DNA from: Bryobacter sp. CoA8 C33
GTDB lineage: Bacteria; Acidobacteriota; Terriglobia; Bryobacterales; Bryobacteraceae
Length of the DNA: 64,000 nucleotides
Assembly: GCA_019931185.1 (NCBI GenBank)
Contig: JAINDK010000026.1
Coordinates: 16,222-80,221 of the forward strand
Direction of reading: 5' to 3'
Of this stretch, positions 30,524 to 38,750 are shown piece by piece; the first letter of the stretch is position 1; each line of letters opens with the position of its first letter. Made by a program: the position numbers and the translations under genes. The notes beneath the pieces were generated by a model. That model was not told the origin of the DNA and searched no databases. It was given only the letters and a program-made list of their open reading frames with translations.

Positions 30524-30655
30524 GGGGTTGACTCCTCTTGCGAGTCAGAATGGCGAACGGGGGAGAGCAAAAGGACGCCCGACAGCTGCAGCGGGCCGTG
30601 CGGCTCAGTGATAAATGATTGTATTAATTGGGATTAGCGAAAAAGTAGGCGCGCG

Positions 30656-30663
30656 AAAAAAAA
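30656..30663 (-). terminator. T tract after infA (weak terminator candidate)
   Basis: Eight consecutive T on the minus strand lie just after the infA stop. Only a 5-bp stem (CCTAT/ATAGG) precedes it, overlapping the stop codon. The 150-nt gap between infA and the AAA+ gene is otherwise AT-rich and holds no gene. Confidence 0.3.
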
Positions 30664-30673
30664 CCGTGAACGC

Positions 30674-30892
30674 CTATTTGTGACGATAGGTGATGCGACC
30701 CTTGGTCAGGTCATAGGGGGAGAGCTCAAGCGTGACCCGGTCCCCGGCCAGTACACGAATGCGATTCTGACGAAGTTTGCCTGCCAAGTGGGCCAGCACA
30801 AGCCGGTCCTGATCCAGTTGCACGCTGAATTTGCCATCCGGGAGTTTTTCCACAACCACTCCGGTCACTTCAATCGAATCTTCTTTGCTCAT
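30674..30892 (-). CDS. infA: Translation initiation factor IF-1
   Basis: The 72-residue S1-like OB-fold protein binds the ribosomal A site during initiation. [26 protein letters not shown] at the start and [16 protein letters not shown] at the end match IF-1 closely in sequence and length. AGGAG lies 4 nt before the ATG. It is isolated from ribosomal-protein genes here. Confidence 0.96.
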   Translation of the reverse strand: MSKEDSIEVTGVVVEKLPDGKFSVQLDQDRLVLAHLAGKLRQNRIRVLAGDRVTLELSPYDLTKGRITYRHK

Positions 30893-30974
30893 CCGTCTCC
30901 TGGAAAGGGAAATTCCCCCCTGAAGTATACCTTAAGCAATCCCCCGATTCCGAAACTGACGGCGCGGCATGCCC

Positions 30975-32999
30975 TCAGCGCAGCCAGCGCTGCAGCCAGT
31001 CAAGTAACTCCGAGTAAAAAAAGCGTGAGTCTTCGGCCTTCAAAATCCAATGATTCGCATCGGGGAAAACAATCAGCTTCGAGGGAATGCGCAGGCGCTG
31101 CAGCACCGACCAGTATTCAAGACTATTGTTGAGCGGCACGCGGAAGTCCCTCTCGCCAACCGTAACCAGTGCGGGAGTTTTGAATTGGGCCGCATAGCGG
31201 ATCGGGTTCTGCTTCCGCCATGTTTCTCCCTGTTGCCAGATTGGGCCGCCGCTGTTGATCTCACGATGATAGATGCTGTCGCTGGTGCCCCACTGCGACT
31301 CGAGATTGATCAACCCGGCATGAGACACCAAGCATTTGTAGCGGGCCGTCGTGGCCTGAAGCCAGTTCGCCAAGTGCCCCCCATAGCTGGCGCCGCCAGC
31401 GGCTTGCCTTGCCGGATCGATAAACGAAAACAACCGCAACGCCTCATCGGCTGCTTCGTTCAACTCATCGCCCGGGGTAGCCAGCGGATCACCCTGAATT
31501 GCCTGCGCGAACTTTTCGCCGAAGCCGGTGGACCCGGTATAGTTCGTGAGCAACACGACATAGCCAGGGCTGGCGATCAGGTGGTAGTTCCAGCGCAGAA
31601 AGAACTGGTCTTTCCACATACCGTGCGGGCCGCCGTGGATCAACACAAACAGCGGATAGCGCTTGGTCTCATCAAAGCCGGGCGGCGTAATCAGCAGGTT
31701 GTGAATGAGGCGGCCTTTCTTCGAAGTGAAGTAAAAGTGCCGGGGAGCGGATAAGTCGAGTTCCGCGAGTGTGGCGGCGTTGAAGCTGGTGATCGCCCTC
31801 ATCTGCTTCAAGATAGGATCGAAGCGGTAGATTTCCGCCGGGCTGGTGGCGCTGTCGTAGTTGGCGAAAAGCAGGTTGCCGCCGCCGGCGAGATTGGCGT
31901 AATTACCTTCTGTCTGCGGGTGCTCGGCGAGCGCACCGCCTTCGGCTGGGATCATCTGCAGCCGCCCCAGGCCGCCCTGGTCGGCCGCGAAAAAGATCGA
32001 CTTCGAATCGGGCGTCAGCACGAAGCTCTCGACGGAGCGGTCGATGTTTTCCGTCACCGTGCGCGGCAGCCCCGCCTGCGGCCAGGGAATCAGCGCCAGG
32101 CGGTTGAGCGAGTAAGTTGCGTTGTTTACCCCTTCCCGGCTTTCGATCGCGTAGAGCGCCTTGCCATCGGGCCGGAAGCGCGGGCTTGAGTAGGAGTAAG
32201 CTCCGGAAGTAAGTGGCCGCGGCTCTCCGCCGCTGGCCGAAATCAGAAAGAGCTTCGTCTTCACAAAGGCGTGAGCGGCCTCATGACGGTTGATGTCGCT
32301 GGCGAACACGATCGAGCGGGAATCGGGCGTCCATACCGCCGTGAAGTCTTCTCCCGAGTTGGCCAGCGGCGCACCCATGCCGGGCGTCGAAGCCCACTGC
32401 GTGCCCGCTAGAATGTCGTTCGGCGCCGCCCCGGGGCTCGACTCCATTACAAACAAATGCGCCCGCCGGTTGTCCAGCCAGTGATCCCACATGCGCACCG
32501 GAAAAGACTCAAAAACGCGAGCATTTGATTTTGTTTTGGGGGCTTCTCCCGCGGCCACCATCGAGGTGAACAGGATCCTGCGTCCGTCCGGAGACCAGCG
32601 CGGATCGCTTACTCCGGTGGCGATTTGCGTATAGCGCTGCGCCTCGCCGCCGCCGAGTACATCAAGCACATACAACTGCGCTTCGTTGTCGCCCTCCCGC
32701 GTGGCCGTGAAGGCGAGAAGCCGCCCGTCGGGCGACCAGACGGGGGATGACTCCATCGCGCGGGTGAAGGTAATCTGCCGGGGCGGCGCGGAACCATCGC
32801 CGGGAACCAGCCAGAGATCGGTCGATTGCTCCTTGGGATCATAGGCGGGCTGCGTCACCGGAAAGACTACCCACTTGCCGTCGGGTGAAGGGCTCGGCGC
32901 GCCCACGCGCTTGAGCAGCCACATCGATTCGTGCGTGATTGGCTTGCGCGCGGCAAAGGCAAGCGCAGCGAAAAGCATGGCGAAAATCAATTTACTCAT
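30975..32999 (-). CDS. Exported S9-family prolyl-oligopeptidase-type peptidase
   Basis: 674 residues: a signal peptide (KLIFAMLFAALAFAAR), a WD40/TolB-like propeller (about 30-400: SPSPDGKWVVF, SPVWSPDGRLLAFTA, DPRWSPDGRRILF) and a C-terminal S9 hydrolase domain. The catalytic Ser is in GGASYGGHLANW, with His in FPDANHWI. Likely a periplasmic acylaminoacyl- or dipeptidyl-peptidase for peptide scavenging. TATAAG lies 6 nt before the ATG and overlaps an AAGGA, so either a leaderless or an SD-led start is possible. Divergent from the DeoC-like gene. Confidence 0.9.
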   Translation of the reverse strand: MSKLIFAMLFAALAFAARKPITHESMWLLKRVGAPSPSPDGKWVVFPVTQPAYDPKEQSTDLWLVPGDGSAPPRQITFTRAMESSPVWSPDGRLLAFTATREGDNEAQLYVLDVLGGGEAQRYTQIATGVSDPRWSPDGRRILFTSMVAAGEAPKTKSNARVFESFPVRMWDHWLDNRRAHLFVMESSPGAAPNDILAGTQWASTPGMGAPLANSGEDFTAVWTPDSRSIVFASDINRHEAAHAFVKTKLFLISASGGEPRPLTSGAYSYSSPRFRPDGKALYAIESREGVNNATYSLNRLALIPWPQAGLPRTVTENIDRSVESFVLTPDSKSIFFAADQGGLGRLQMIPAEGGALAEHPQTEGNYANLAGGGNLLFANYDSATSPAEIYRFDPILKQMRAITSFNAATLAELDLSAPRHFYFTSKKGRLIHNLLITPPGFDETKRYPLFVLIHGGPHGMWKDQFFLRWNYHLIASPGYVVLLTNYTGSTGFGEKFAQAIQGDPLATPGDELNEAADEALRLFSFIDPARQAAGGASYGGHLANWLQATTARYKCLVSHAGLINLESQWGTSDSIYHREINSGGPIWQQGETWRKQNPIRYAAQFKTPALVTVGERDFRVPLNNSLEYWSVLQRLRIPSKLIVFPDANHWILKAEDSRFFYSELLDWLQRWLR

Positions 33000-33005
33000 A
33001 AATTC

Positions 33006-33015
33006 CTTATATAAC
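33006..33015. promoter_or_regulatory. Shared bidirectional -10 of the S9 peptidase and DeoC-like genes
   Basis: The 10-bp CTTATATAAC holds TATAAG on the minus strand and TATAAC on the plus strand. Each lies exactly 6 nt before an ATG (32999 and 33022). The 22-nt intergenic space therefore seems to carry one overlapping promoter for both genes. Confidence 0.5.
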
Positions 33016-33021
33016 TAAGAG

Positions 33022-33717
33022 ATGCACTATAGCGATCTGGCCGGGTTGGTGGACTATCATTTGTCCAGTCCCCTAATGACCGAAGAGCAGGTTCATGAGG
33101 GTTGCGTCACCGCCGCTGCTTATGGCGTGCGGGCCGTTATTGTACGCCCTTGCGATCTCGATCTGGCCAAGGAATGGACCGGCACCCAAGTGCGCCTCGG
33201 CAGCCGCACCAGCGCCGCGCCAGGTGACGCCACCACGGCGGTCAAGCAGTTCGAAGTCCGCGACATGCTGCGCCGCGGCGCCGTGGATGTAGAGGCCAAA
33301 ATCAACCTTCCCAAGATGATGAGCCGCCAGTTTCAATACGTCGAGATCGAGCTGATGCAACTGCTGAAGACTTGTGAGGAGGGCCTCGCCAAGCTCGTCG
33401 CCAGCTGCGACGTCAGCATGCTCGATGAGGAGCGGACCTTGATTCTGTGCAAGATGGCCAAACGCGGCGGCGTGGCTATGCTGAGCGCCAGCGAGTACCG
33501 CGCCGAGCAGGTGGATAAGATGCTCGCCAAGCTGGCGCCGCACGTGGAACTCAAGCTGATGGTCGATGGCAAAACCTTGTCCGAGGTCCTGGCCCTCAAA
33601 CAAGCCGGAGTCGCCCGCTTTGGCGTGCGGCATCCGGGGCCGCTGCTCGATAGCTGGAAGCTGCATCTCGAGGAACTGCGCCGCCAACAAGAGCCCCCGG
33701 TGGCGGTGGTAAGCTAA
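33022..33717 (+). CDS. DeoC-like aldolase-family protein lacking the Schiff-base lysine
   Basis: A 231-residue TIM-barrel protein resembling deoxyribose-phosphate aldolase (DYHLSSPLMTEEQV at the start, then AAAYGVRAVIVRP). In DeoC the Schiff-base Lys lies in a F-V/I-K-T-S-T-G motif; the aligned segment here is VAMLSASEY, with Leu154 at that place. A lysine matching the second DeoC lysine remains (LKLMVDGK, Lys178). Aldolase activity is therefore doubtful. It has TATAAC 6 nt before the ATG and lies 25 nt before aroDE. Confidence 0.7.
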   Translation: MHYSDLAGLVDYHLSSPLMTEEQVHEGCVTAAAYGVRAVIVRPCDLDLAKEWTGTQVRLGSRTSAAPGDATTAVKQFEVRDMLRRGAVDVEAKINLPKMMSRQFQYVEIELMQLLKTCEEGLAKLVASCDVSMLDEERTLILCKMAKRGGVAMLSASEYRAEQVDKMLAKLAPHVELKLMVDGKTLSEVLALKQAGVARFGVRHPGPLLDSWKLHLEELRRQQEPPVAVVS

Positions 33718-33742
33718 GGGACGTTTCCGTTTCCTAACTCCT

Positions 33743-35242
33743 ATGTCAACGCGCGCGGCACTTCCCAAGGTTTGTATTGCTTTGGGCCTACCCACGGTGG
33801 ATAAACTTCTCGAGCAGGCCAGCAAGGAAGTCGCCGCTGGTGAGTCTTTTCTCGAATTCCGCCTCGACTATCTGCCTCGGCCGGAAGCCGGACTGAAGGC
33901 GATCCAGGACTTTCTCGGTAAGCACCCCGATGTATCGCTTCTGGCCACCTGCCGGCGTCATCAGAACCATGGCAAGTATGACGGCCTGATTGAAGACCAG
34001 ATCCGTATTCTTGATGCCGCGATCGATGCCGGCGCTCATGCCATCGATGTCGAAATCGAAACCGCCGAAAAGATCGTGGCCCGTCTTGAGCCCATGCGCG
34101 CCAAGGCGCACCTGATCGTCAGCTGGCATGATTACGAAGGCACTCCGCCGCTCGAGCCGGTGCTGCGGCGCATGCTCAAAGTGCCGGCCGACGGCTACAA
34201 GGTAGTCACCACGGCACGCAAACCAAGCGATGCCGCCCGCGTGCTTGCGCTCAAGAAAGCTCATCCCAAGGTGCCGCTTATCCTGCTGGCCATGAGCGAG
34301 ACCGGTTTTGCCAGCCGCGTTTTATGCAACGCCCAGGGCAGCCTCTACACCTACGCCGCGCCCAACGCGGTGGAGGGCACGGCGTCGGGACAAGTTAGTG
34401 CCCGTCTGCTGCGGCAGCTCTATCGCATCGACAAGATTACGAAAGCCGCCAAGGTTTACGGCGTCGTTGCCGACCCCGTGCGCCACTCCCTGTCACCCAA
34501 CGTGCACAACCGCGCCTTTCAGGCCCGCCGCCTCGATGCCGTCTATCTGCCGTTTCTGGTCAAGCCGGCGCAGCTCAAGGACTTCCTCGGTTTCTGTGAG
34601 TCTCTGCCCGTGCAGGGCTTCAGCGTGACGATTCCTCACAAGCAGAAGATCATTCGATACCTTGACGCGGTGGAGCCGCTGGCGCGCCGCATCGGGGCCG
34701 TCAATACCGTCTGGAAGAAAGCCGGTAAGTGGCGCGGCACCAATACGGACGCCCTGGCTGTCACTAAACCGCTCAGCAAGCGCATCAAGCTCAACCGCAG
34801 CACGGTGCTGCTGGTGGGCAATGGCGGCGCGGCCCGCGGCGCGGCCTTTGCCCTGGCCGACGCGGGCGCCAAGGTCGTCATCACCGGGCGCAATGCCGAC
34901 CGCGTGCGGGCCTTCGCCAAGCTCTGCGGCGCCGAAGCGCTGGTGCGCGCCGAGTTGAAAGACCGCAAGTTCGACGCCCTCGTTCATGCCACTCCGATGG
35001 GCATGTTTCCCCACGTCAACGAGTGTTTCTTCGATGGCGACCTTCCGGCCGACGTCGTCTTCGACATGGTCTATAACCCGCTCGAGACCGAACTCATCCG
35101 CCGGGCAAGCGCTCAAGGCAGCGCCGTGATTCCCGGCCTTGAGATGTTTCTGGCTCAAGCCGCCGAACAGTTTGAAATCTGGACCGGAGAAAGCGCGCCG
35201 GCCAGTGTGATGGAAAAAGCCGCGCGGGAGGCCCTCAAATGA
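33743..35242 (+). CDS. aroDE: Bifunctional 3-dehydroquinate dehydratase / shikimate dehydrogenase
   Basis: One 499-residue protein carries two consecutive shikimate-pathway steps. Residues 1 to about 225 are a type I dehydroquinase with catalytic His129 (SWHDYEG) and Schiff-base Lys153 (DGYKVVTTAR). From about 235 a shikimate dehydrogenase follows, with SLSPNVHN, catalytic Lys300 (VTIPHK), Asp336 in TNTDALA and the NADPH motif GNGGAARG. The arrangement resembles the plant enzyme and channels dehydroquinate to shikimate. The start ATG has no strong ribosome site. It overlaps the next small gene by ATGA. Confidence 0.95.
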   Translation: MSTRAALPKVCIALGLPTVDKLLEQASKEVAAGESFLEFRLDYLPRPEAGLKAIQDFLGKHPDVSLLATCRRHQNHGKYDGLIEDQIRILDAAIDAGAHAIDVEIETAEKIVARLEPMRAKAHLIVSWHDYEGTPPLEPVLRRMLKVPADGYKVVTTARKPSDAARVLALKKAHPKVPLILLAMSETGFASRVLCNAQGSLYTYAAPNAVEGTASGQVSARLLRQLYRIDKITKAAKVYGVVADPVRHSLSPNVHNRAFQARRLDAVYLPFLVKPAQLKDFLGFCESLPVQGFSVTIPHKQKIIRYLDAVEPLARRIGAVNTVWKKAGKWRGTNTDALAVTKPLSKRIKLNRSTVLLVGNGGAARGAAFALADAGAKVVITGRNADRVRAFAKLCGAEALVRAELKDRKFDALVHATPMGMFPHVNECFFDGDLPADVVFDMVYNPLETELIRRASAQGSAVIPGLEMFLAQAAEQFEIWTGESAPASVMEKAAREALK

Positions 35243-35433
35243 AGCTCAAGCGCAGAGAAATCCTTGTGGCTGCCGCCGCGGCCGCCAGTACCCAGCAGGC
35301 CCCGGCGCAAGTCCCAGCCCCCAGCGGCGATCTGCTCGATCTGGCCCGGCGCACGCAGAAAAGCAATCGTGAGGCCTTGGACAAAGTGTTGCTCCCCATG
35401 GCGGCCGAGCCCGCCTTCCATTTCAAGGCATAA
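35239..35433 (+). CDS. Small Tat-signal-like protein, 64 residues
   Basis: The ATG overlaps the aroDE stop (ATGA) and the frame closes 5 nt before the amidase ATG, so it sits tightly inside an operon. The N-terminus (KLKRREILVAAAAAAS) has the twin-arginine motif and alanine core of a Tat signal; what remains is a helical, charged stretch of about 40 residues (LDLARRTQKSNREALDKVLL). No family recognised. Perhaps an exported accessory or chaperone-like peptide for a neighbour. Confidence 0.6.
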   Translation: MKLKRREILVAAAAAASTQQAPAQVPAPSGDLLDLARRTQKSNREALDKVLLPMAAEPAFHFKA

Positions 35434-35438
35434 ACACC

Positions 35439-36872
35439 ATGGCACTCGCGGGCGAGGACCTCTTCTTTCAAACAGCCGCGGAACTGAACGCCGGCTGGAA
35501 AAAAGGCGATTACTCCAGCCAGGAGTTGACTCGCGCTTTTCTCGACCGGCTCGAGAAACAGGGCGCCGCGCACAACGCAGTCGCGCTCAGCCTGCGTGAG
35601 GAAGCGCTGCGCAAAGCCAAGGAAGTCGATGAAGAGCGCAAGCGCGAACGCCTTCGCGGCCGCCTCCAAGGCGTGCCCTTCGGCGCCAAGGACCTCCTCG
35701 CCTGGCCCAACCATCCCACCACTTGGGGCGCCAAGCCCTATGCAACGCAGGTGTTGGAGGAACCAGCAACCGTTCTGAAGAAACTCTCCAAGGCCGGCGC
35801 GGTGCTCATCGGCAAGCTGTCCATGATTCAACTCGCGGGCGGAGGCGGCTATCGCTACGCCGCCGCCTCGCTCACCGGGCCGTGCCTCAACCCCTGGAAT
35901 AAAGCCCACTGGGCCGGCGGATCCTCGAGCGGCAGTGGCGCCGCCGTTGCCGCCGGTTGTGTGCCCTTTGCCCTCGGCAGTGAAACCAGTGGCAGCATTC
36001 TCACGCCCGCCGCCTTCTGCGGCGTCACCGGTCTGCGCCCCACCTACGGCCTGGTAAGCCGCGCCGGTGCGATGGCGCTCAGCTGGACTCTCGACAAAAT
36101 CGGCCCCCTCGCCCGCAGCGCCGAAGATTGTGGCATCATCCTCGAAGCCATCGCCGGCGGGGACAGCGCCGACCCGATGAGCGCCGGCAAGGGGTTTTAT
36201 TACGCTCCGCAGTTCGCCCGGCCTTTGAGCGATTACACCGTCGGCTACGCCAAAGTGGATTGGGAGGAATGGGCGGAGCCGGAAACGCGCGAGACCTTTG
36301 AAAAGGCGCTCGAGGTGGTGCGCTCCCTCGGCGTCAAGATGAAGGAAGCCGAACTGCCCGACTTCCCCTATGGCCCCCTTGTCAGCACGATTCTTTCCGG
36401 CGAAGCAGGCAGCATCTTTGAAGACCTCATCGCCAGCGGGCGCATCGACGAGATTGCCGATCAGAAACAAGCCGCCGGTCTCAAGGCCGCCCTCGATCTG
36501 CCGGCGCGTGACTATCTGAAGGCCATGCGCGTGCGGCGCCTGGTGCTGAATGCATTCCGCGATCTGTTCTACGAAACAGATATGATCCTCGCGCCGACGC
36601 GCCTGGGTGTGGCCAACCGTGTCGATACCCCGCTCGATGCGCCCCCGCGCAATGGCCCTCCACCCGCCAATCGCAAACGGGGACTCGCCGCGCACATCCC
36701 CGCCGGCAATCTAGCTGGCCTGCCCGCGCTCAGCTTGCCCTGCGGCTTTGCCGGCGGCCTACCGCTCGGCATCACCCTCATGGGGCGCGCCTTCACGGAA
36801 AACGCGCTGCTTGCCGTCGGCAAGGCCTTTCAGGCGCGCACCGACTGGCACAAACGCCGCCCCGGAGCTTAA
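35439..36872 (+). CDS. Amidase-signature-family hydrolase
   Basis: A 477-residue amidase with the Ser-cisSer-Lys triad: Lys in VPFGAKDLL, the Ser-rich GGSSSGSGAAVAAG and the nucleophile region LGSETSGSILTPAAFCGVTGLRPTYG. The C-terminal AGNLAGLPALSLPCGF block is also typical. It is not clustered with gatB or gatC, so a role in tRNA-dependent Gln formation is less likely than hydrolysis of a free amide. It follows the small Tat-type gene by 5 nt and precedes the MBL fusion by 3 nt. Confidence 0.87.
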   Translation: MALAGEDLFFQTAAELNAGWKKGDYSSQELTRAFLDRLEKQGAAHNAVALSLREEALRKAKEVDEERKRERLRGRLQGVPFGAKDLLAWPNHPTTWGAKPYATQVLEEPATVLKKLSKAGAVLIGKLSMIQLAGGGGYRYAAASLTGPCLNPWNKAHWAGGSSSGSGAAVAAGCVPFALGSETSGSILTPAAFCGVTGLRPTYGLVSRAGAMALSWTLDKIGPLARSAEDCGIILEAIAGGDSADPMSAGKGFYYAPQFARPLSDYTVGYAKVDWEEWAEPETRETFEKALEVVRSLGVKMKEAELPDFPYGPLVSTILSGEAGSIFEDLIASGRIDEIADQKQAAGLKAALDLPARDYLKAMRVRRLVLNAFRDLFYETDMILAPTRLGVANRVDTPLDAPPRNGPPPANRKRGLAAHIPAGNLAGLPALSLPCGFAGGLPLGITLMGRAFTENALLAVGKAFQARTDWHKRRPGA

Positions 36873-36875
36873 GCC

Positions 36876-38243
36876 ATGGCCGTCGAGCTCGAGCGCTTCT
36901 ATCTCGGCTGTCTCGCCCATGCCTCCTACATGGTCGGCTCCGGCGGCGAAGCGGCGGTCATTGATCCGCAGCGCGACATCGACCAATACCTCGAGCGCGC
37001 CGCCGAACGTGGCTGGCAAATTCGCCACGTCATCGAGACCCACCTTCATGCCGATTTCGTCTCCGGCCACGGCGAACTGGCCGAGCGCACCGGAGCGCGA
37101 ATCTACTTCGGCGCCGCCGCCAACGCTCTCTTTGATCATGTGGCCGTCCACGATGGCGATCAAATCCGCTTTGGCGATTGCCGTCTGCGCTTTCTCGAAA
37201 CCCCCGGCCACACCCTCGAAAGCGTCTGCGTGCTCATGGAGGACCTCAGCGCTCCCGGTCAGCCGATGGTTTTGTTTTCCGGCGATACTCTGTTTGCCGG
37301 CGACGTCGGCCGGCCTGATCTTTCTCCCACGCACACCCCGGAACAGCTCGCTGCCATCCTCTACGACAGCCTGCACCAGAAACTGATGCCGCTGCCCGAC
37401 GACACGGTCATTTATCCGGCGCACGGCGCGGGTTCACTCTGCGGGCGGCAACTGGGCCCGGAAAGCTGGTCGACCCTCGGCCGCCAGAAACAGACAAACT
37501 ACGCCCTGCGCGCCGGCAGCCGTGAGGACTTCGTTCATTTGCTCACCGCCGAGATGCCGCCACGGCCGGAGTACTTTGCCCGCGACGTCGATCTGAACCG
37601 GCGCGGCGCCACGGCTCTCGCCGAGCTGAAAGAACTCGAGGCACTCAGCCCGGCGCAAGTCCGGGAGCGCCAGCAGGCCGGCGCCCTCGTGGTCGACACC
37701 CGGCCCGCGATTGAGTTTGCCGCCGCCCATGTTCCCGGCTCGATCCACATCGGCCTCAGCGGCCAATATGCTTCCTGGGCCGCCCGCATTCTGGGCCTCG
37801 ACCGCGAACTGATTCTGTGCTGTGAAGACGATGGGCATTTACACGAGTCGCGCCTCAGGCTGGCGCGGGTGGGTGTGGAGAATGTACACGGCTATCTGCG
37901 CGATGGCCTGGCCGGCTGGGTCCGCGATGGCGGCCGCCTCGAATACATCCCTCAAATCAGCGCCGCCGAAGTGCGCGAACTCCTGGGCAAGGAACCGGTT
38001 TGCATTCTTGATGTTCGCGAGACCAGCGAGTTCGAGGCCGGCCACATTGCCGGCGCGCTTTCACTCCCTCTGGGTGAACTCGAGTCGCGGCTCGGCGAGC
38101 TGCCGCGTGACCGCCTGCTGATTGTTCACTGCAAAGGCGGCTACCGCAGCTCGATCGCCACCAGTCTGCTGCAGCGCGCCGGCCTGGCCGATCTCGCCAA
38201 TCTCACGGGCGGCTACGACGCCTGGAAGGCAACCGGGGCCTGA
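36876..38243 (+). CDS. Persulfide dioxygenase-like MBL fused to two rhodanese domains
   Basis: A 455-residue sulfur-handling enzyme. Residues 1 to about 250 are an ETHE1-type metallo-beta-lactamase domain (THLHADFVSGH, PGHTLES, SGDTLFAGDVGRPDL). Two rhodanese domains follow (about 262-350 and 362-452). The second has the active-site loop VHCKGGYRSS with its catalytic Cys; the first has CCEDDG in place of a normal loop and is probably degenerate. Likely oxidises glutathione persulfide to sulfite and passes sulfane sulfur on. It directly precedes the A24 peptidase gene without a gap. Confidence 0.9.
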   Translation: MAVELERFYLGCLAHASYMVGSGGEAAVIDPQRDIDQYLERAAERGWQIRHVIETHLHADFVSGHGELAERTGARIYFGAAANALFDHVAVHDGDQIRFGDCRLRFLETPGHTLESVCVLMEDLSAPGQPMVLFSGDTLFAGDVGRPDLSPTHTPEQLAAILYDSLHQKLMPLPDDTVIYPAHGAGSLCGRQLGPESWSTLGRQKQTNYALRAGSREDFVHLLTAEMPPRPEYFARDVDLNRRGATALAELKELEALSPAQVRERQQAGALVVDTRPAIEFAAAHVPGSIHIGLSGQYASWAARILGLDRELILCCEDDGHLHESRLRLARVGVENVHGYLRDGLAGWVRDGGRLEYIPQISAAEVRELLGKEPVCILDVRETSEFEAGHIAGALSLPLGELESRLGELPRDRLLIVHCKGGYRSSIATSLLQRAGLADLANLTGGYDAWKATGA

Positions 38244-38741
38244 ATGCGCGATGCCTTGGTGCTGCTGCTGAGTCTGGGCGCGGCAGCCTGGGACTGGCGC
38301 GTCAGGCGGATCCCCAACTGGCTCTGCCTCGGCGGGCTCCTCGCCGGATTTCTCGTCAATGACACGCGGAGCGCCCTGGCGGGCGCCGGCCTGGCGCTGG
38401 CGATCCATCTGCCGCTGTTTGCCCTGCGTGCTACCGGCGGTGGCGACTTGAAGCTGATGGCCGCCCTCGGCGCGCTGCTCGGCTGGGAGACCTGGCTGCG
38501 CGTCTTTCTGCTTAATGCCGTGCTCGGCGGCGTAGTAGCCCTGGCCCTGGTTCTCTGGCGTGGCGCTGGCCGCGAAACCGCTAGGCGCCTTGGGCACGTG
38601 TTGCGCACTCTGGCCCGCGGTCAGGCGCCCTATCTCGCCCAGCCCGAGCTCGATGTCACCACCGGTCTCGGCCGCACTTTACCGCGCGGCGTCGTCGTCG
38701 CCCTCGCTGTACTCGTCTGGAAATTTAGCGGCTGGCGATAA
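38244..38741 (+). CDS. A24-family prepilin/preflagellin peptidase-like protein
   Basis: A 165-residue integral membrane aspartic peptidase of the short CpaA/TadV type, lacking the methyltransferase domain. The two catalytic aspartates are Asp17 in WDWRVRRIPN and Asp68 in the GxGD motif GGGDLKL. No pilin gene is nearby, so its substrate is elsewhere. Its ATG follows the MBL-rhodanese stop directly, and it ends 9 nt before a convergent phosphatase gene. Confidence 0.86.
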   Translation: MRDALVLLLSLGAAAWDWRVRRIPNWLCLGGLLAGFLVNDTRSALAGAGLALAIHLPLFALRATGGGDLKLMAALGALLGWETWLRVFLLNAVLGGVVALALVLWRGAGRETARRLGHVLRTLARGQAPYLAQPELDVTTGLGRTLPRGVVVALAVLVWKFSGWR

Positions 38742-38750
38742 GTCTGCCGC

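Noticed and set aside
35235..36695. 486-codon frame antisense to the amidase
   Set aside because: Shadow of the amidase gene, whose catalytic motifs are intact on the plus strand.
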